A stretch of DNA of 35,474 nucleotides from Inquilinus limosus (GTDB lineage Bacteria > Pseudomonadota > Alphaproteobacteria > DSM-16000 > Inquilinaceae). The stretch lies in assembly GCF_002195995.1 (NCBI RefSeq), contig NZ_NHON01000044.1, forward strand, positions 14,786 through 50,259, read 5' to 3'. A program made the translations under genes and the position numbers. Under the pieces are notes generated by a model. That model saw only the letters and a program-made list of their open reading frames with translations, had not been told where the DNA came from and searched no databases. This document shows, piece after piece, positions 1 to 7,860 of the stretch; the stretch's first letter is position 1; each line of letters opens with the position of its first letter.

Positions 1-2
1 AC

Positions 3-119
3 CGGCCGCTGGCGTTGCTGATCCGGGATCCGGACGGCGGCGCCACGGTCGGCGGGCTGTGGGGCGGCACCGCCTATGGCTGGCTGCTGGTCGAGCTCCT
101 GTTCGTGCCGCCGGGGCTG
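3..119 (+). pseudogene. GNAT N-acetyltransferase fragment (truncated at both ends)
   Basis: Reading codons from position 3 gives a stretch with the features of the acetyl-CoA binding core of a GNAT acetyltransferase: an RDPDG turn, GGLWGGTAYGW (beta strand with Gly-Gly), then LLVELLFVPPGLR, which in this family leads into the R/Q-x-x-G-x-G/A pyrophosphate loop. At about position 119 the similarity stops where the loop should begin, and RTX sequence starts in another frame. The start of the gene lies before the window. The fragment cannot encode a working enzyme as it stands. Assignment to GNAT is by pattern only, over about 39 residues. Confidence 0.6.
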
Positions 120-1836
120 CGGCGCCGGCAACGACGTCTTCGCCTACAACACCCGGTCCTTCGGCAGCGACACCATCGCCGACTTCAACACCAACGGCGA
201 CAGGATCGACCTGTCCTTCCTCAAGGTCGCCGATCTCGGCAGCCTGCAGCCCTTCATGCAGCAGGACGGCGCCGACGTCGTCATCACCCTCGGCTACTTC
301 AGCAACACCGAGATCATCCGCCTGCAGAACGTCTCGCTGGCCAGCCTCAGCGCCAGCGACTTCGTCTTCAACACCTCCACCGCCGCGATCACCGCCACCG
401 GCACCGCCTATCGCGACACCATGTTCGGCGGCAACGGCAACGACAGCCTTTCCGGCGCCGACGGCAGCGACACCCTCGTTGGCGGCAATGGCGACGACGT
501 GCTCCGCGGCGGCGACGGCAGCGACCGCTTCATCGGCGGGGCCGGCGTCGACACCGTCACCTACTACGGCACCAACACCGGCGTGACCGTGAACCTGCTG
601 GCCGGCACGGGCAGCGGCGGCGAAGCCCAGGGCGACACTTTCAGCGGCGTCGAGAACGTCAATGGCTCGAACGTCGCCGATACCCTGATCGGCAACGCCG
701 GCGCCAACCGGCTGCAGGGCTATGACGGCAACGACACCCTCCAGGGCGGGGATGGCAATGACGTCCTCGTCGGCGGTGCCGGGGCCGACAGCCTCAACGG
801 CGGCGCCGGCATCGACACCGCCAGCTACTACGGGGACACCGTCGGGGTGTCGGTGGATCTCTCCACCGGCAAGGGCATTGGGGGCAATGCTCAGGGCGAT
901 GTCCTGATCGGAATCGAGAACGTCTCCGGCAGCCGCGGCAATGACAGCCTCACCGGCAATGCCGGCGCCAACGTGCTGAACGGCTATGAGGGGAACGACG
1001 TGCTTCGCGGCGGGGCCGGGGCCGACCGCCTCGACGGCGGCGCCGGCACCGATACCGCCAGCTACTACACCGGCACGGTCGGGGTCGCGGTGGATCTCTC
1101 CACCGGCAAGGGCACCGGCGGCGACGCCCAGGGCGACGTCCTGACCGGAATCGAGAACGTCTCCGGCAGCCAGGGCAATGACAGCCTCACCGGCAATGCC
1201 GGCGCCAATACCCTGCAGGGCTGGAACGGCAACGACGTGCTCCGCGGCGGGGCCGGGGCTGACCGGCTCGATGGCGGCGTCGGCATCGACACTGCCAGCT
1301 ACTGGAGCGAATCGACGGGGGTCACGGTGGATCTGTCCACTGGCAGGGGCACTGGTGGCAATGCCCAGGGCGACATCCTCGTTTCGATCGAGAACGTCAA
1401 CGGCAGCAGGGCCGGGGACACCCTGATCGGCAATAGCGGGGCCAATGTGCTCAATGGCTATGAAGGCAACGACGTGCTCCGCGGCGGAGCCGGCAAGGAC
1501 ACGCTGGCTGGCGGCATCGGCAGCGACCGCTTTGTCTTCACGGCGACGGGCGACAGCGTCGTCGGGGCCAATGCCGACCGGATCATCGATTTCAGCCACG
1601 CCCAGGGGGACCGGATCGACCTCTCGGGAATCGACGCCAACACCGGTGCCTCCGGCGACCAAGCCTTCACCTTCATCGGCAACGGCCTGTTCACGAACCA
1701 TGCCGGGGAGTTGCGCTTCGCCGCCAACAACGGGCAGACCACCATCGCCGGCGACATCAATGGCGACGGCGTCTCCGACTTCCACATCGTGCTGACCGGC
1801 GCCATCTCGCTGCAGGCGTCGGACTTCGTGCTATAA
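118..1836 (+). CDS. RTX calcium-binding repeat protein, 5' end missing
   Basis: About 572 residues, rich in GGxGxDxLx nonapeptides that form Ca2+-binding beta rolls. The order is: a short RTX unit (GAGNDVF); a DTIADF..GDRIDL module as in serralysin C-terminal domains; RTX repeats; four large units that each begin G-[VIT]-D-T with a [ST]-Y-[YW] pattern and contain a GxxVxxL..G.GG.AQGD segment; a second DRIIDF..GDRIDL module; and a C-terminus ending DFVL, as in type I secretion signals. The large units start at 544, 808, 1045 and 1282. Such proteins are exported by type I secretion and fold on meeting calcium, but no T1SS genes are in the window. No catalytic domain is visible; it may have been upstream of the junction near 118-130. 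An ATG at 76 opens the frame but lies inside the GNAT fragment and is unlikely to be the native start. Confidence 0.85.
   Translation, partial: CGAGNDVFAYNTRSFGSDTIADFNTNGDRIDLSFLKVADLGSLQPFMQQDGADVVITLGYFSNTEIIRLQNVSLASLSASDFVFNTSTAAITATGTAYRDTMFGGNGNDSLSGADGSDTLVGGNGDDVLRGGDGSDRFIGGAGVDTVTYYGTNTGVTVNLLAGTGSGGEAQGDTFSGVENVNGSNVADTLIGNAGANRLQGYDGNDTLQGGDGNDVLVGGAGADSLNGGAGIDTASYYGDTVGVSVDLSTGKGIGGNAQGDVLIGIENVSGSRGNDSLTGNAGANVLNGYEGNDVLRGGAGADRLDGGAGTDTASYYTGTVGVAVDLSTGKGTGGDAQGDVLTGIENVSGSQGNDSLTGNAGANTLQGWNGNDVLRGGAGADRLDGGVGIDTASYWSESTGVTVDLSTGRGTGGNAQGDILVSIENVNGSRAGDTLIGNSGANVLNGYEGNDVLRGGAGKDTLAGGIGSDRFVFTATGDSVVGANADRIIDFSHAQGDRIDLSGIDANTGASGDQAFTFIGNGLFTNHAGELRFAANNGQTTIAGDINGDGVSDFHIVLTGAISLQASDFVL
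544..1518 (+). repeat. Four tandem ~79-88-residue RTX super-repeats
   Basis: Units begin at 544, 808, 1045 and 1282. Spacing is 264, 237 and 237 bp, so the first unit is exactly 27 bp (one RTX nonapeptide) longer than the others. Unit sequence is conserved through the G-x-D-T-A-S-Y, VDLSTGKG, AQGDVL, IENV and GSxxxDxLxGNAGAN segments. Recent internal duplication within the RTX gene is the simplest reading. Confidence 0.85.
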
Positions 1837-1843
1837 GGACTGG

Positions 1844-1902
1844 GGCCGGGCGCCCAGGCGCCCGGCCAAACGGAAAGGGCCGGCTATCGCCGGCCCTTCT
1901 TT
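1844..1902. terminator. Two hairpins between convergent genes, second one a bidirectional terminator
   Basis: The first is a perfect 11-bp inverted repeat (1844-1854 with 1857-1867, GGCCGGGCGCC). The second has stem AAGGGCCGGC (1875-1884), loop TATC and stem GCCGGCCCTT (1889-1898), followed by CTTT. It sits between the RTX stop (1836) and the stop of the binding-protein gene on the minus strand (1920), so it can serve both. Confidence 0.75.
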
Positions 1903-1919
1903 GTTCAGCGGAGCAGAGC

Positions 1920-2927
1920 CTACTTGCCCATGCCCTTGTCCCAGGCGGCGTGGGTCCAGGCGGCGTCGCCCGGGTCCTTGGTGATCACCGGGTCGCTCTT
2001 GCTCGACAGCAGCACCTGGACCGTACGCTTGTACGCCTCGGGGTCGAGCCAGCCGATCTTGTCGTCCGGCACGGTGATCAGCTTGGCGATGTTCTCGGCC
2101 ATGCGGGTCTGCACCGCGTCGGTGGTCGCGCCGGAGGCATCGGCCTCGGCGACGATCTTGCCGGCCTCGTCCGGATGCGCCTTGGCGTAGGCCCAGCCCT
2201 TGGCCGACGCCTTGATGAAGCGGCCCAGCCGGTCGACATAGGCCGGGTCCTTCAGCTTGGAGTCGAGCGCGTACAGCCCGTCCTCCAGCGTCGCCACGCC
2301 CTGGTCCTCGTAATAGAAGGTGATCAGGTCGCTCTCCGGCACGCCGGCGTCGATCACCTGCCAGTACTCGTTGTAGATCATGGTCGAGATGCAGGCCGCC
2401 TGGTTCTGCAGCAGCGGGTCGACGTTGAAGCCCTGGCGCAGCACCTTGACGTCCGGTGAGGATCCCGAGGTCGACAGGCCCAGCTTGCCCATCCAGGACA
2501 GGAACGGATACTCGTTGCCGGCGAACCAGACGCCGAGGGTCTTGCCCTTGAAGTCGGCCGGGGAGGTGACGCCGCTGTCCTTCTTGCAGGTCAGCATCAT
2601 GCCGGAGCGGTTGAAGAACTGCGCGACATTGACCAGCGGCACACCTTTCTCGCGCGCCGCCAGCGCCGCCGGCATCCATTCGACGATGACGTCGGCGCCG
2701 CCCGCCGCGATCACCTGCGGCGGGGCGATGTCGGGCCCGCCCGGCTTGATCGTGACGTCCAGCCCCTCATCCTTGTAGAAGCCCTTGTCGGCCGCGACGT
2801 AGTAGCCGCCGAACTGCGCCTGGGTGACCCATTTCAGCTGGATGGTGAAAGGGTCCGCCGCCTGCGCCATGCCCATGGCCGCGAGCAGCGCCGCGGCCGA
2901 GGCCAGTCCCAGAATCGTCTTTTTCAT
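1920..2927 (-). CDS. NMT1/THI5-like ABC transporter substrate-binding protein
   Basis: 335 residues. The start ATG at 2927 is preceded by GGGAGAGGC six bases upstream. The N-terminus MKKTILGLASAAALLAAMG..AQA is a classic signal peptide, so the protein is periplasmic. The mature part begins with the NMT1-domain pattern QLKWVTQAQFGGYYVAADKG and has KGFYKDEGLDV and GADV typical of binding proteins for pyrimidine-like ligands (thiamine precursors, riboflavin, pyrimidines). It is the last gene of the cluster, after two permeases and an ATPase. Because a carbamoyl-amide hydrolase opens this part of the cluster and preA/preT lie just upstream, a pyrimidine or its breakdown product is the likely ligand; this is inference. 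Confidence 0.88.
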   Translation of the reverse strand: MKKTILGLASAAALLAAMGMAQAADPFTIQLKWVTQAQFGGYYVAADKGFYKDEGLDVTIKPGGPDIAPPQVIAAGGADVIVEWMPAALAAREKGVPLVNVAQFFNRSGMMLTCKKDSGVTSPADFKGKTLGVWFAGNEYPFLSWMGKLGLSTSGSSPDVKVLRQGFNVDPLLQNQAACISTMIYNEYWQVIDAGVPESDLITFYYEDQGVATLEDGLYALDSKLKDPAYVDRLGRFIKASAKGWAYAKAHPDEAGKIVAEADASGATTDAVQTRMAENIAKLITVPDDKIGWLDPEAYKRTVQVLLSSKSDPVITKDPGDAAWTHAAWDKGMGK

Positions 2928-2955
2928 AAAGCCTCTCCCGTTCGTTGGATCTTGT

Positions 2956-3909
2956 TTACCGTTCTGCTTCCCGCATCGAAGGGTGCCAGAAGGTGGTCGC
3001 CCGCTCCACCAGGGCGAGCAGCCCGTAGGAGGCGGAGCCGGCGACCGCCGCGACCAGGATGGTGGCCCACACCATGTCGACATTGAGGCGCGCCACCTCG
3101 GTCGAGATGCGGAAGCCCATGCCGTAGATCGGGGTGCCGAAGAACTCGGCCACGATGGCGCCGATCAGGGCGAGCGTGGCGTTCAGCTTCAGCGCGTTGA
3201 AGATGAAGGGCAGCGCCCCCGGCAGCCGCAGCTTCCACAGCGTCTGCCAGTAGCTGGCGGCGTAGGACCGCATCAGGTCGCGCTCCATCGTCCCCGCGGC
3301 CTCCAACCCCGCCAGCGCGTTCACCAGCATCGGGAAGAAGGTCATGACCACGACCACGGCGGCCTTGGAGTGCCAGTCGAAGCCGAACCACATGATCATC
3401 ACCGGGGCGATGCCGACGATCGGCATGGCCGAGACTGCGGAGCCGAGCGGCAGCAGCCCGCGCTGCAGGAAGGGCGAGCGGTCGATCGCCACCGCGGTCA
3501 GGAAGCCGGCGCCGGACCCGATCAGGAAGCCCGGTATGGCCGAGCGGATGAAGGTCTGGACGAAGTCGACCCACAGCGTGTCGGTGCTGGCGGCGAAGCG
3601 CGCCGCGATCTGCGACGGCGCCGGCAGCAGGATCTGCGGCACCTGGAATCCCGTGACCAGCACCTGCCACAGCCACAGCAGCATGGCGCCGAACAGGACC
3701 GGCACGGCAATGCCGGCGGCCCGGCCGGGCACCGGCGACAGGCCGCGCAGCGCCGCCCAGGACGCAGCCACCGCCGCGACGATCGGCAGGGCGATCCAGG
3801 CGGTGCCGGACGCGAACACGCCGCCGTCGCCGATCCACCACAGCACGGCGGCGGCGAGGATCACCGCCAGGACCAGCCAGCCGAGGCTGCGCAGCACCCT
3901 CGCGCTCAT
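2956..3909 (-). CDS. ABC transporter permease (RibX/ThiX/SsuC type)
   Basis: 317 residues, inner membrane, with about seven or eight hydrophobic segments. The BPD-transporter-1 coupling region is seen as the EAA-like loop AAGTMERDLMRSYAASYWQTLWKLRLPGALPFI, here read in parts. The start ATG at 3909 overlaps the stop of the preceding permease by four bases (ATGA), which indicates translational coupling. The N-terminus carries two or three extra membrane segments before the core (WLVLAVILAAAVLWWI and a second pair). It pairs with the other permease as a heterodimer and is driven by the ATPase at 4834-5655. Confidence 0.88.
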   Translation of the reverse strand: MSARVLRSLGWLVLAVILAAAVLWWIGDGGVFASGTAWIALPIVAAVAASWAALRGLSPVPGRAAGIAVPVLFGAMLLWLWQVLVTGFQVPQILLPAPSQIAARFAASTDTLWVDFVQTFIRSAIPGFLIGSGAGFLTAVAIDRSPFLQRGLLPLGSAVSAMPIVGIAPVMIMWFGFDWHSKAAVVVVMTFFPMLVNALAGLEAAGTMERDLMRSYAASYWQTLWKLRLPGALPFIFNALKLNATLALIGAIVAEFFGTPIYGMGFRISTEVARLNVDMVWATILVAAVAGSASYGLLALVERATTFWHPSMREAER

Positions 3910-4826
3910 CCCTTGCCTCCGCGGCTGGCGATCACGGCACGCTCGGTGAGGGTGACGGCGAAGACACAGAGCAGGGCCAGGATCGCCGCCATCACCAGGG
4001 CCGACCACAGCTGGATCATCTGGCCGAAATAGGAGCCGGCCAGAAGCCGGGCGCCGATGCCGGCCTGGGCGCCGGTCGGCAGCTCACCGACGATCGCCCC
4101 CATCAGCGCCAGCGAGATCGCGATCTTCAGGCTGGGGAACAGGAACGGCACCGCCGCCGGCCAGCGCAGCTTCCAGAACACCTGCGCGCCCTTGGCGGAG
4201 TAGGTGCGCAGCAGGTCGAGTTGCAGCGGGTCGGGCGAGCGCAGGCCCTTGACCATGCCGATGGTCACCGGGAAGAAGCTGAGATAGGCGGAGATGATCG
4301 ATTTCGGGATCACGCCGGTGAGGCCGATATTGCCGAGCACGACCACGATCATCGGCGCGATCGCCAGGATCGGCACGGTCTGGCTGGCGATCACCCAGGG
4401 CATCAGCGACCGGTCGAGCGTCGGCACATGGACGATGCCGACGGCGAGCCCGATGCCGAGCAGCGTGCCGAGGACGAAGCCGACCAGGGTCGAGCTCATC
4501 GTCACCCAGGCATGGTAGACGAGGCTGCGGTTGCTGGTGACCGGCCGGCCGATTGTGTTGGTCCACAGGTCGGCCGCCACCTGGTCCGGCGTCGGCAGCA
4601 GCGGGCGGTCCAGCTTCCAGACGGCCTCGAAGAATTGTTGCGTGGTCCAGTCCGGCCCGGCGCGGTTCAGCCGCTCCACCGCCGCCGGCGCGTTCAGCCA
4701 GAACGAGGCGAGGTACCAGACCACCAGCAGCACGCCGAGCACAGTCGCCAGCGGCAGCGCCCGTCCGCCCTTCAGCCGCGCCCAGGCCCCCGGCCGGGCA
4801 GGCAGGGTCTCGGCGAGGGCGGTCAT
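3906..4826 (-). CDS. ABC transporter permease
   Basis: 306 residues, inner membrane. One hydrophobic segment near residues 25-44 is followed by a periplasmic stretch (PAAVERLNRAGPDW...), then the BPD-transporter-1 core with about five helices. The EAA-type loop is visible around LLRTYSAKGAQVFWKLRWP, then AAVPFLFPSLKIAI. The start ATG at 4826 lies seven bases past the ATPase stop, so the genes are one transcript. The two permeases are clearly related in the core (both have the WKLR.P..PF.F..LK pattern) but differ at the N-terminus, as expected for a heterodimeric importer of the SsuC/TauC/ThiX class. Confidence 0.88.
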   Translation of the reverse strand: MTALAETLPARPGAWARLKGGRALPLATVLGVLLVVWYLASFWLNAPAAVERLNRAGPDWTTQQFFEAVWKLDRPLLPTPDQVAADLWTNTIGRPVTSNRSLVYHAWVTMSSTLVGFVLGTLLGIGLAVGIVHVPTLDRSLMPWVIASQTVPILAIAPMIVVVLGNIGLTGVIPKSIISAYLSFFPVTIGMVKGLRSPDPLQLDLLRTYSAKGAQVFWKLRWPAAVPFLFPSLKIAISLALMGAIVGELPTGAQAGIGARLLAGSYFGQMIQLWSALVMAAILALLCVFAVTLTERAVIASRGGKG

Positions 4827-4833
4827 GCGGCCC

Positions 4834-5655
4834 TCACTCGTAGGAGTGCCCGGCCCGCAGGCCTTCGCGGACCTGCTGGGCGATGGCGAGGAATTCCGGC
4901 GTCTCGCGGATGTCGAGGTCGCGCTGGCGCGGCAGGTCGCTGTCGATCACGTCGAGGATCCGGCCCGGCCGCGGCGACATCACCACGATCTTGGAGGACA
5001 GAAACACCGCCTCCGGGATCGAATGGGTGACGAAGATCACGGTCAGGTTGGTGCGATTCCACAGGTCCAACAGATGGACGTTGAGGTTATCGCGGGTGAT
5101 CTCGTCCAGCGCGCCGAACGGCTCGTCCATCAGCAGAAGCTTCGGCTGGAAGCCGAGGGCGCGTGCGATCGACACGCGCTGCTGCATGCCGCCGGAGAGC
5201 TGCCACGGGAACTTCTTCTCGAACTGACTCAGGCCGACGGTACCGAGCGCGACCCTCGCCCGCTCCTCCCGCTCCGCCGCCGGCACGCCCATGATCTCGA
5301 GCGGCAGCTCGACATTGCGGCGGACATTGCGCCATGGATAGAGCGCCGGCGCCTGGAACACATAGCCATAGGCGCGGGCCAGCCGCGCCTCTTCCGGCGT
5401 CAGCCCGTTCACCGTGACCGAGCCGGCGGTCGGCCGCACCAGGTCGGCCACCACCCGCATCAGCGTGGTCTTGCCGCAGCCGGACGGGCCGATCAGCGAC
5501 ACGAACTCGCCCTCGCCGATGGTCAGGTCGACATCCTGCAGCGCCACCACCGGCGCGTCGGCGGTCTGGAAGGTCAGGCCGAGGCGGCGCGCCTCGACCA
5601 CCGGCGGAGCGGCGGACGCCACCTGCGGGGATTGACGGACCGCCGACACCACCAT
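4834..5655 (-). CDS. ABC transporter ATP-binding protein
   Basis: 273 residues. All nucleotide-binding motifs are present: Walker A GPSGCGKTT (56-64), Q-loop Q101, signature LSGGMQQR (153-160), Walker B LLLMDEPFGALDE (173-185) and H-loop H211. This is the SsuB/TauB/NitT subclass that pairs with NMT1-type binding proteins. The start is three bases after the stop of the hydrolase gene (5659), so transport and hydrolysis are coupled in one operon. The product is a cytoplasmic subunit at the inner membrane. Confidence 0.93.
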   Translation of the reverse strand: MVVSAVRQSPQVASAAPPVVEARRLGLTFQTADAPVVALQDVDLTIGEGEFVSLIGPSGCGKTTLMRVVADLVRPTAGSVTVNGLTPEEARLARAYGYVFQAPALYPWRNVRRNVELPLEIMGVPAAEREERARVALGTVGLSQFEKKFPWQLSGGMQQRVSIARALGFQPKLLLMDEPFGALDEITRDNLNVHLLDLWNRTNLTVIFVTHSIPEAVFLSSKIVVMSPRPGRILDVIDSDLPRQRDLDIRETPEFLAIAQQVREGLRAGHSYE

Positions 5656-5658
5656 GCC

Positions 5659-6909
5659 TCAGCCCGCCTTCTGTTCGAGCGAGCGGTCGTAATCGAGCAC
5701 GGCGCGCAGCAGCACATTGGCCCCGGCGGCGGCGTGGTCGAACTCGATGCTCTCCTCCTCGTTGTGGCTGATGCCCTCGCGGCACGGTACGAAGATCATC
5801 GCGGTCGGCGCCACCCGGGCGATATAGGCCGAGTCATGCCCGGGGCCAGAGACGATGCGGCGATGGCTGAAGCCGTTCGACTGCGCCGCCGCCTCGACCG
5901 CGTCGATGCAGGCCGGGTCGAACTTCACCGCCGGCGAATCCCAGATCGCCTCGAGCCTGACCTCCAGCTTCAGCTCGGCCGCGATCCGGTCGATCGCTTC
6001 TCGCGCGGCCTTTTCCATCACCCCGATCTTCGCATCGTCGGGGTGGCGGTAGTCGATGGTGAAGAACACCTCGCCCGGGATGACGTTGCGGCTGTTCGGG
6101 CGGACCTCGACCAGGCCGACCGTGGCGACGGCATCGGCGGTGGCGTCGCCGACCGCGATCACCGCCTCGATCATCCGGGCGGCGCCGCGCAGCGCGTCGC
6201 GCCGCAGCCGCATCGGGGTCGACCCGGCATGGCTCTCGCGGCCGGTCACCGTCACCTCGTACCAGCGCATGCCCTGCACGCCGGTGACGACGCCGATCAC
6301 CTTCTCCTCGGCCTCGAGGATCGGCCCCTGCTCGATATGCAGCTCGAAATGGGCGCCGAGCTGGCGCTGACCGACCGGCTCCGTGCCGCGATAGCCGATC
6401 CGGTCCAGCTCGTCGCCGAAGCGCCGGCCCTCGCGGTCCTCCCGGCTGTAGGCATATTCCTTGGTGAACACGCCGGCGAAGACGCCGGAGGCCAGCATCG
6501 CCGGGGCGAAGCGGGAGCCCTCCTCATTGGTCCAGTTGATGACCTCGATCGGCGCGTTGGTCTCGTAGCCGGTGTCGTGCAGGGTGCGCAGCAGCTCGAG
6601 GCCAGAGAGAACCCCGAGGATGCCGTCGAACTTGCCGCCCGTCGGCTGGGTGTCGAGATGGCTGCCGACGCAGATCGGCGGCAGCGAGTTATCCCGGCCC
6701 GGCCGGCGGGCGAACATGTTGCCGATCTCATCGACGGTGACGATGCAGCCGACCGCCTCGCATTGCTGCCGGAACCAGTCCCGCACCTGCTTGTCCAGAT
6801 CGGTCAGGGTCAGGCGCTTGACCCCGCCCTTCGGGGTCCTGCCGAACTCGGCGGTCTCCATGATCGCGTCCCAGAGGCGCTGCGGGTCGATCTGGATGTT
6901 CTGCTGCAT
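5659..6909 (-). CDS. Zn-dependent M20-family N-carbamoyl-amide hydrolase (beta-ureidopropionase/allantoate amidohydrolase type)
   Basis: 416 residues, the usual length for this family. Bimetal-site motifs are complete: GSHLDT (H84), GGKFDG (D95), NEEGSRF (E129/E130), ELHIEQGP (H191) and GISHNEEE (H382). The dimerisation-domain RESHAGSTPM is also present. Known members cleave N-carbamoyl-beta-alanine, N-carbamoyl-L-amino acids or allantoate, releasing CO2 and ammonia. With PreT/PreA nearby and a RutR box upstream, N-carbamoyl-beta-alanine (third step of reductive pyrimidine degradation) is the best guess. The sequence alone does not distinguish it from hydantoin or allantoate hydrolases. It heads the five-gene operon with the ABC importer. 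Confidence 0.88.
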   Translation of the reverse strand: MQQNIQIDPQRLWDAIMETAEFGRTPKGGVKRLTLTDLDKQVRDWFRQQCEAVGCIVTVDEIGNMFARRPGRDNSLPPICVGSHLDTQPTGGKFDGILGVLSGLELLRTLHDTGYETNAPIEVINWTNEEGSRFAPAMLASGVFAGVFTKEYAYSREDREGRRFGDELDRIGYRGTEPVGQRQLGAHFELHIEQGPILEAEEKVIGVVTGVQGMRWYEVTVTGRESHAGSTPMRLRRDALRGAARMIEAVIAVGDATADAVATVGLVEVRPNSRNVIPGEVFFTIDYRHPDDAKIGVMEKAAREAIDRIAAELKLEVRLEAIWDSPAVKFDPACIDAVEAAAQSNGFSHRRIVSGPGHDSAYIARVAPTAMIFVPCREGISHNEEESIEFDHAAAGANVLLRAVLDYDRSLEQKAG

Positions 6910-6931
6910 CGTTCACACGTCCTTGAGGTCG

Positions 6932-6955
6932 GATCCGGGGGCCTGGCCCCGGATC
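6932..6955 (-). terminator. Stem-loop between lipoprotein and hydrolase genes
   Basis: GATCCGGGG (6932-6940) pairs with CCCCGGATC (6947-6955) across a six-base loop, overlapping the first bases of the lipoprotein stop codon. No T-tract follows on the minus strand. It may reduce read-through from preA/lipoprotein into the hydrolase-transporter operon or act in mRNA stability. Confidence 0.35.
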
Positions 6956-7478
6956 AGGCCGGCTTGCGGATGAAATCGCCCTCGATGGTCGAGGCCGGCT
7001 GGCCCGCCACCTCGCGGGTGTAGGCGAGCTTCAGATGGGTGCCGTCGACCAGGGTGCGGCGGTAGAGCTGGCGCTCGACCTTGCCTTCCTTGGTGGTGCC
7101 GACGACCTCGACCGTCAGGGTCGGGCCGGCCAGGCTGGCGGTGGCATAGGCGCGGTCGGCTGGGACCGAGGCGGTCCAGAAGTTCGGCCGGGTCGAGGGC
7201 TGGAAGCCCAGTTCGCGCTCGCGGAACTCCAGCCCGTCCTTGCCGTCGCCGGCCTGGACATTGCGCCAGAACAGCCGGAAGCCGCCGTCGGTCCGCGGCT
7301 CGACGATCACCGCCGAGGCCCGCTGCACCTCTTCCTGGCTCGCGCCGATCCAGGAGCCGGCGAAATCGTCGATCTTGGCCTCCGCCACAGGTCCGGGTGC
7401 CGGCGCCTTGCTGCCGGCACATCCGGCGAGCGCCGCGGCCATGATCCCCACCAGCACCGCGCGTCGCATGACAGCCAT
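6954..7478 (-). CDS. Lipoprotein of unknown function
   Basis: 174 residues. The start ATG at 7478 follows GAGGGG at a good distance; a second in-frame ATG is three codons later. The N-terminus MRRAVLVGIMAAALAGC is a type II signal peptide with lipobox LAGC, so the mature protein is a lipoprotein. The rest is a single soluble domain with alternating strands (FAGSWIGASQEEVQR, GGFRLFWRNV, THLKLAYTREVAG). I do not recognise a family, though the layout resembles small lipocalin-like periplasmic proteins. It occupies the place between preA and the hydrolase where a dihydropyrimidinase gene often sits. Confidence 0.75.
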   Translation of the reverse strand: MAVMRRAVLVGIMAAALAGCAGSKAPAPGPVAEAKIDDFAGSWIGASQEEVQRASAVIVEPRTDGGFRLFWRNVQAGDGKDGLEFRERELGFQPSTRPNFWTASVPADRAYATASLAGPTLTVEVVGTTKEGKVERQLYRRTLVDGTHLKLAYTREVAGQPASTIEGDFIRKPA

Positions 7479-7597
7479 TGTACCCCTCGCTTCTTTTCGT
7501 ATCGAATGATTGGAAGGGCGCCATCATGACCGATCACCCCCGAGCCGACGATGCCAAATCGCATCAAAGTGAGAGGGTTATTCGGCGGCGTCCTTGC

Positions 7598-7860
7598 CCG
7601 CATGGCTCACACCCCCTGCGCCCTGCGCCAGCGCCACAGGCCGGCAGGGCAGGAGCCGCGCGCGGCGCGATGCGGGGACATCGGGCAAGCGCGGCGACGC
7701 ACCCTGCCGGCCTGTGGCGCTGGCCCGAAGGGTCGCCTTGCGGCGGCCGCCTGCGGGCGCGGGCCACTCGACCGTATGGTCCGATACGCTCTTCGTGGCC
7801 CGCGCCCTCATTCGACTCACCGCAAGGCGACGCAGGACGTAGGGGGTGTGAGTCATGCGG
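7598..7860. repeat. 263-bp palindromic element predicted to fold as a three-way junction
   Basis: Outer arms 7598-7620 and 7838-7860 pair over 23 bases with two G:T positions. Inside are two further hairpins. Arm one pairs 7627-7649 with 7702-7724 (23 bp perfect). Arm two pairs 7732-7743 with 7820-7831 (12 bp) and 7755-7767 with 7795-7807 (13 bp). The element fills most of the 374-base gap between the lipoprotein start (7478) and preA, and its right arm contains the preA stop codon (7853-7855). The remainder of the gap (7479-7597) shows nothing I can name. Confidence 0.8.

Noticed and set aside
544-1518. Regular repeats considered as a CRISPR array
   Set aside because: Spacing is 237-264 bp, the repeats are in frame and encode RTX nonapeptides.
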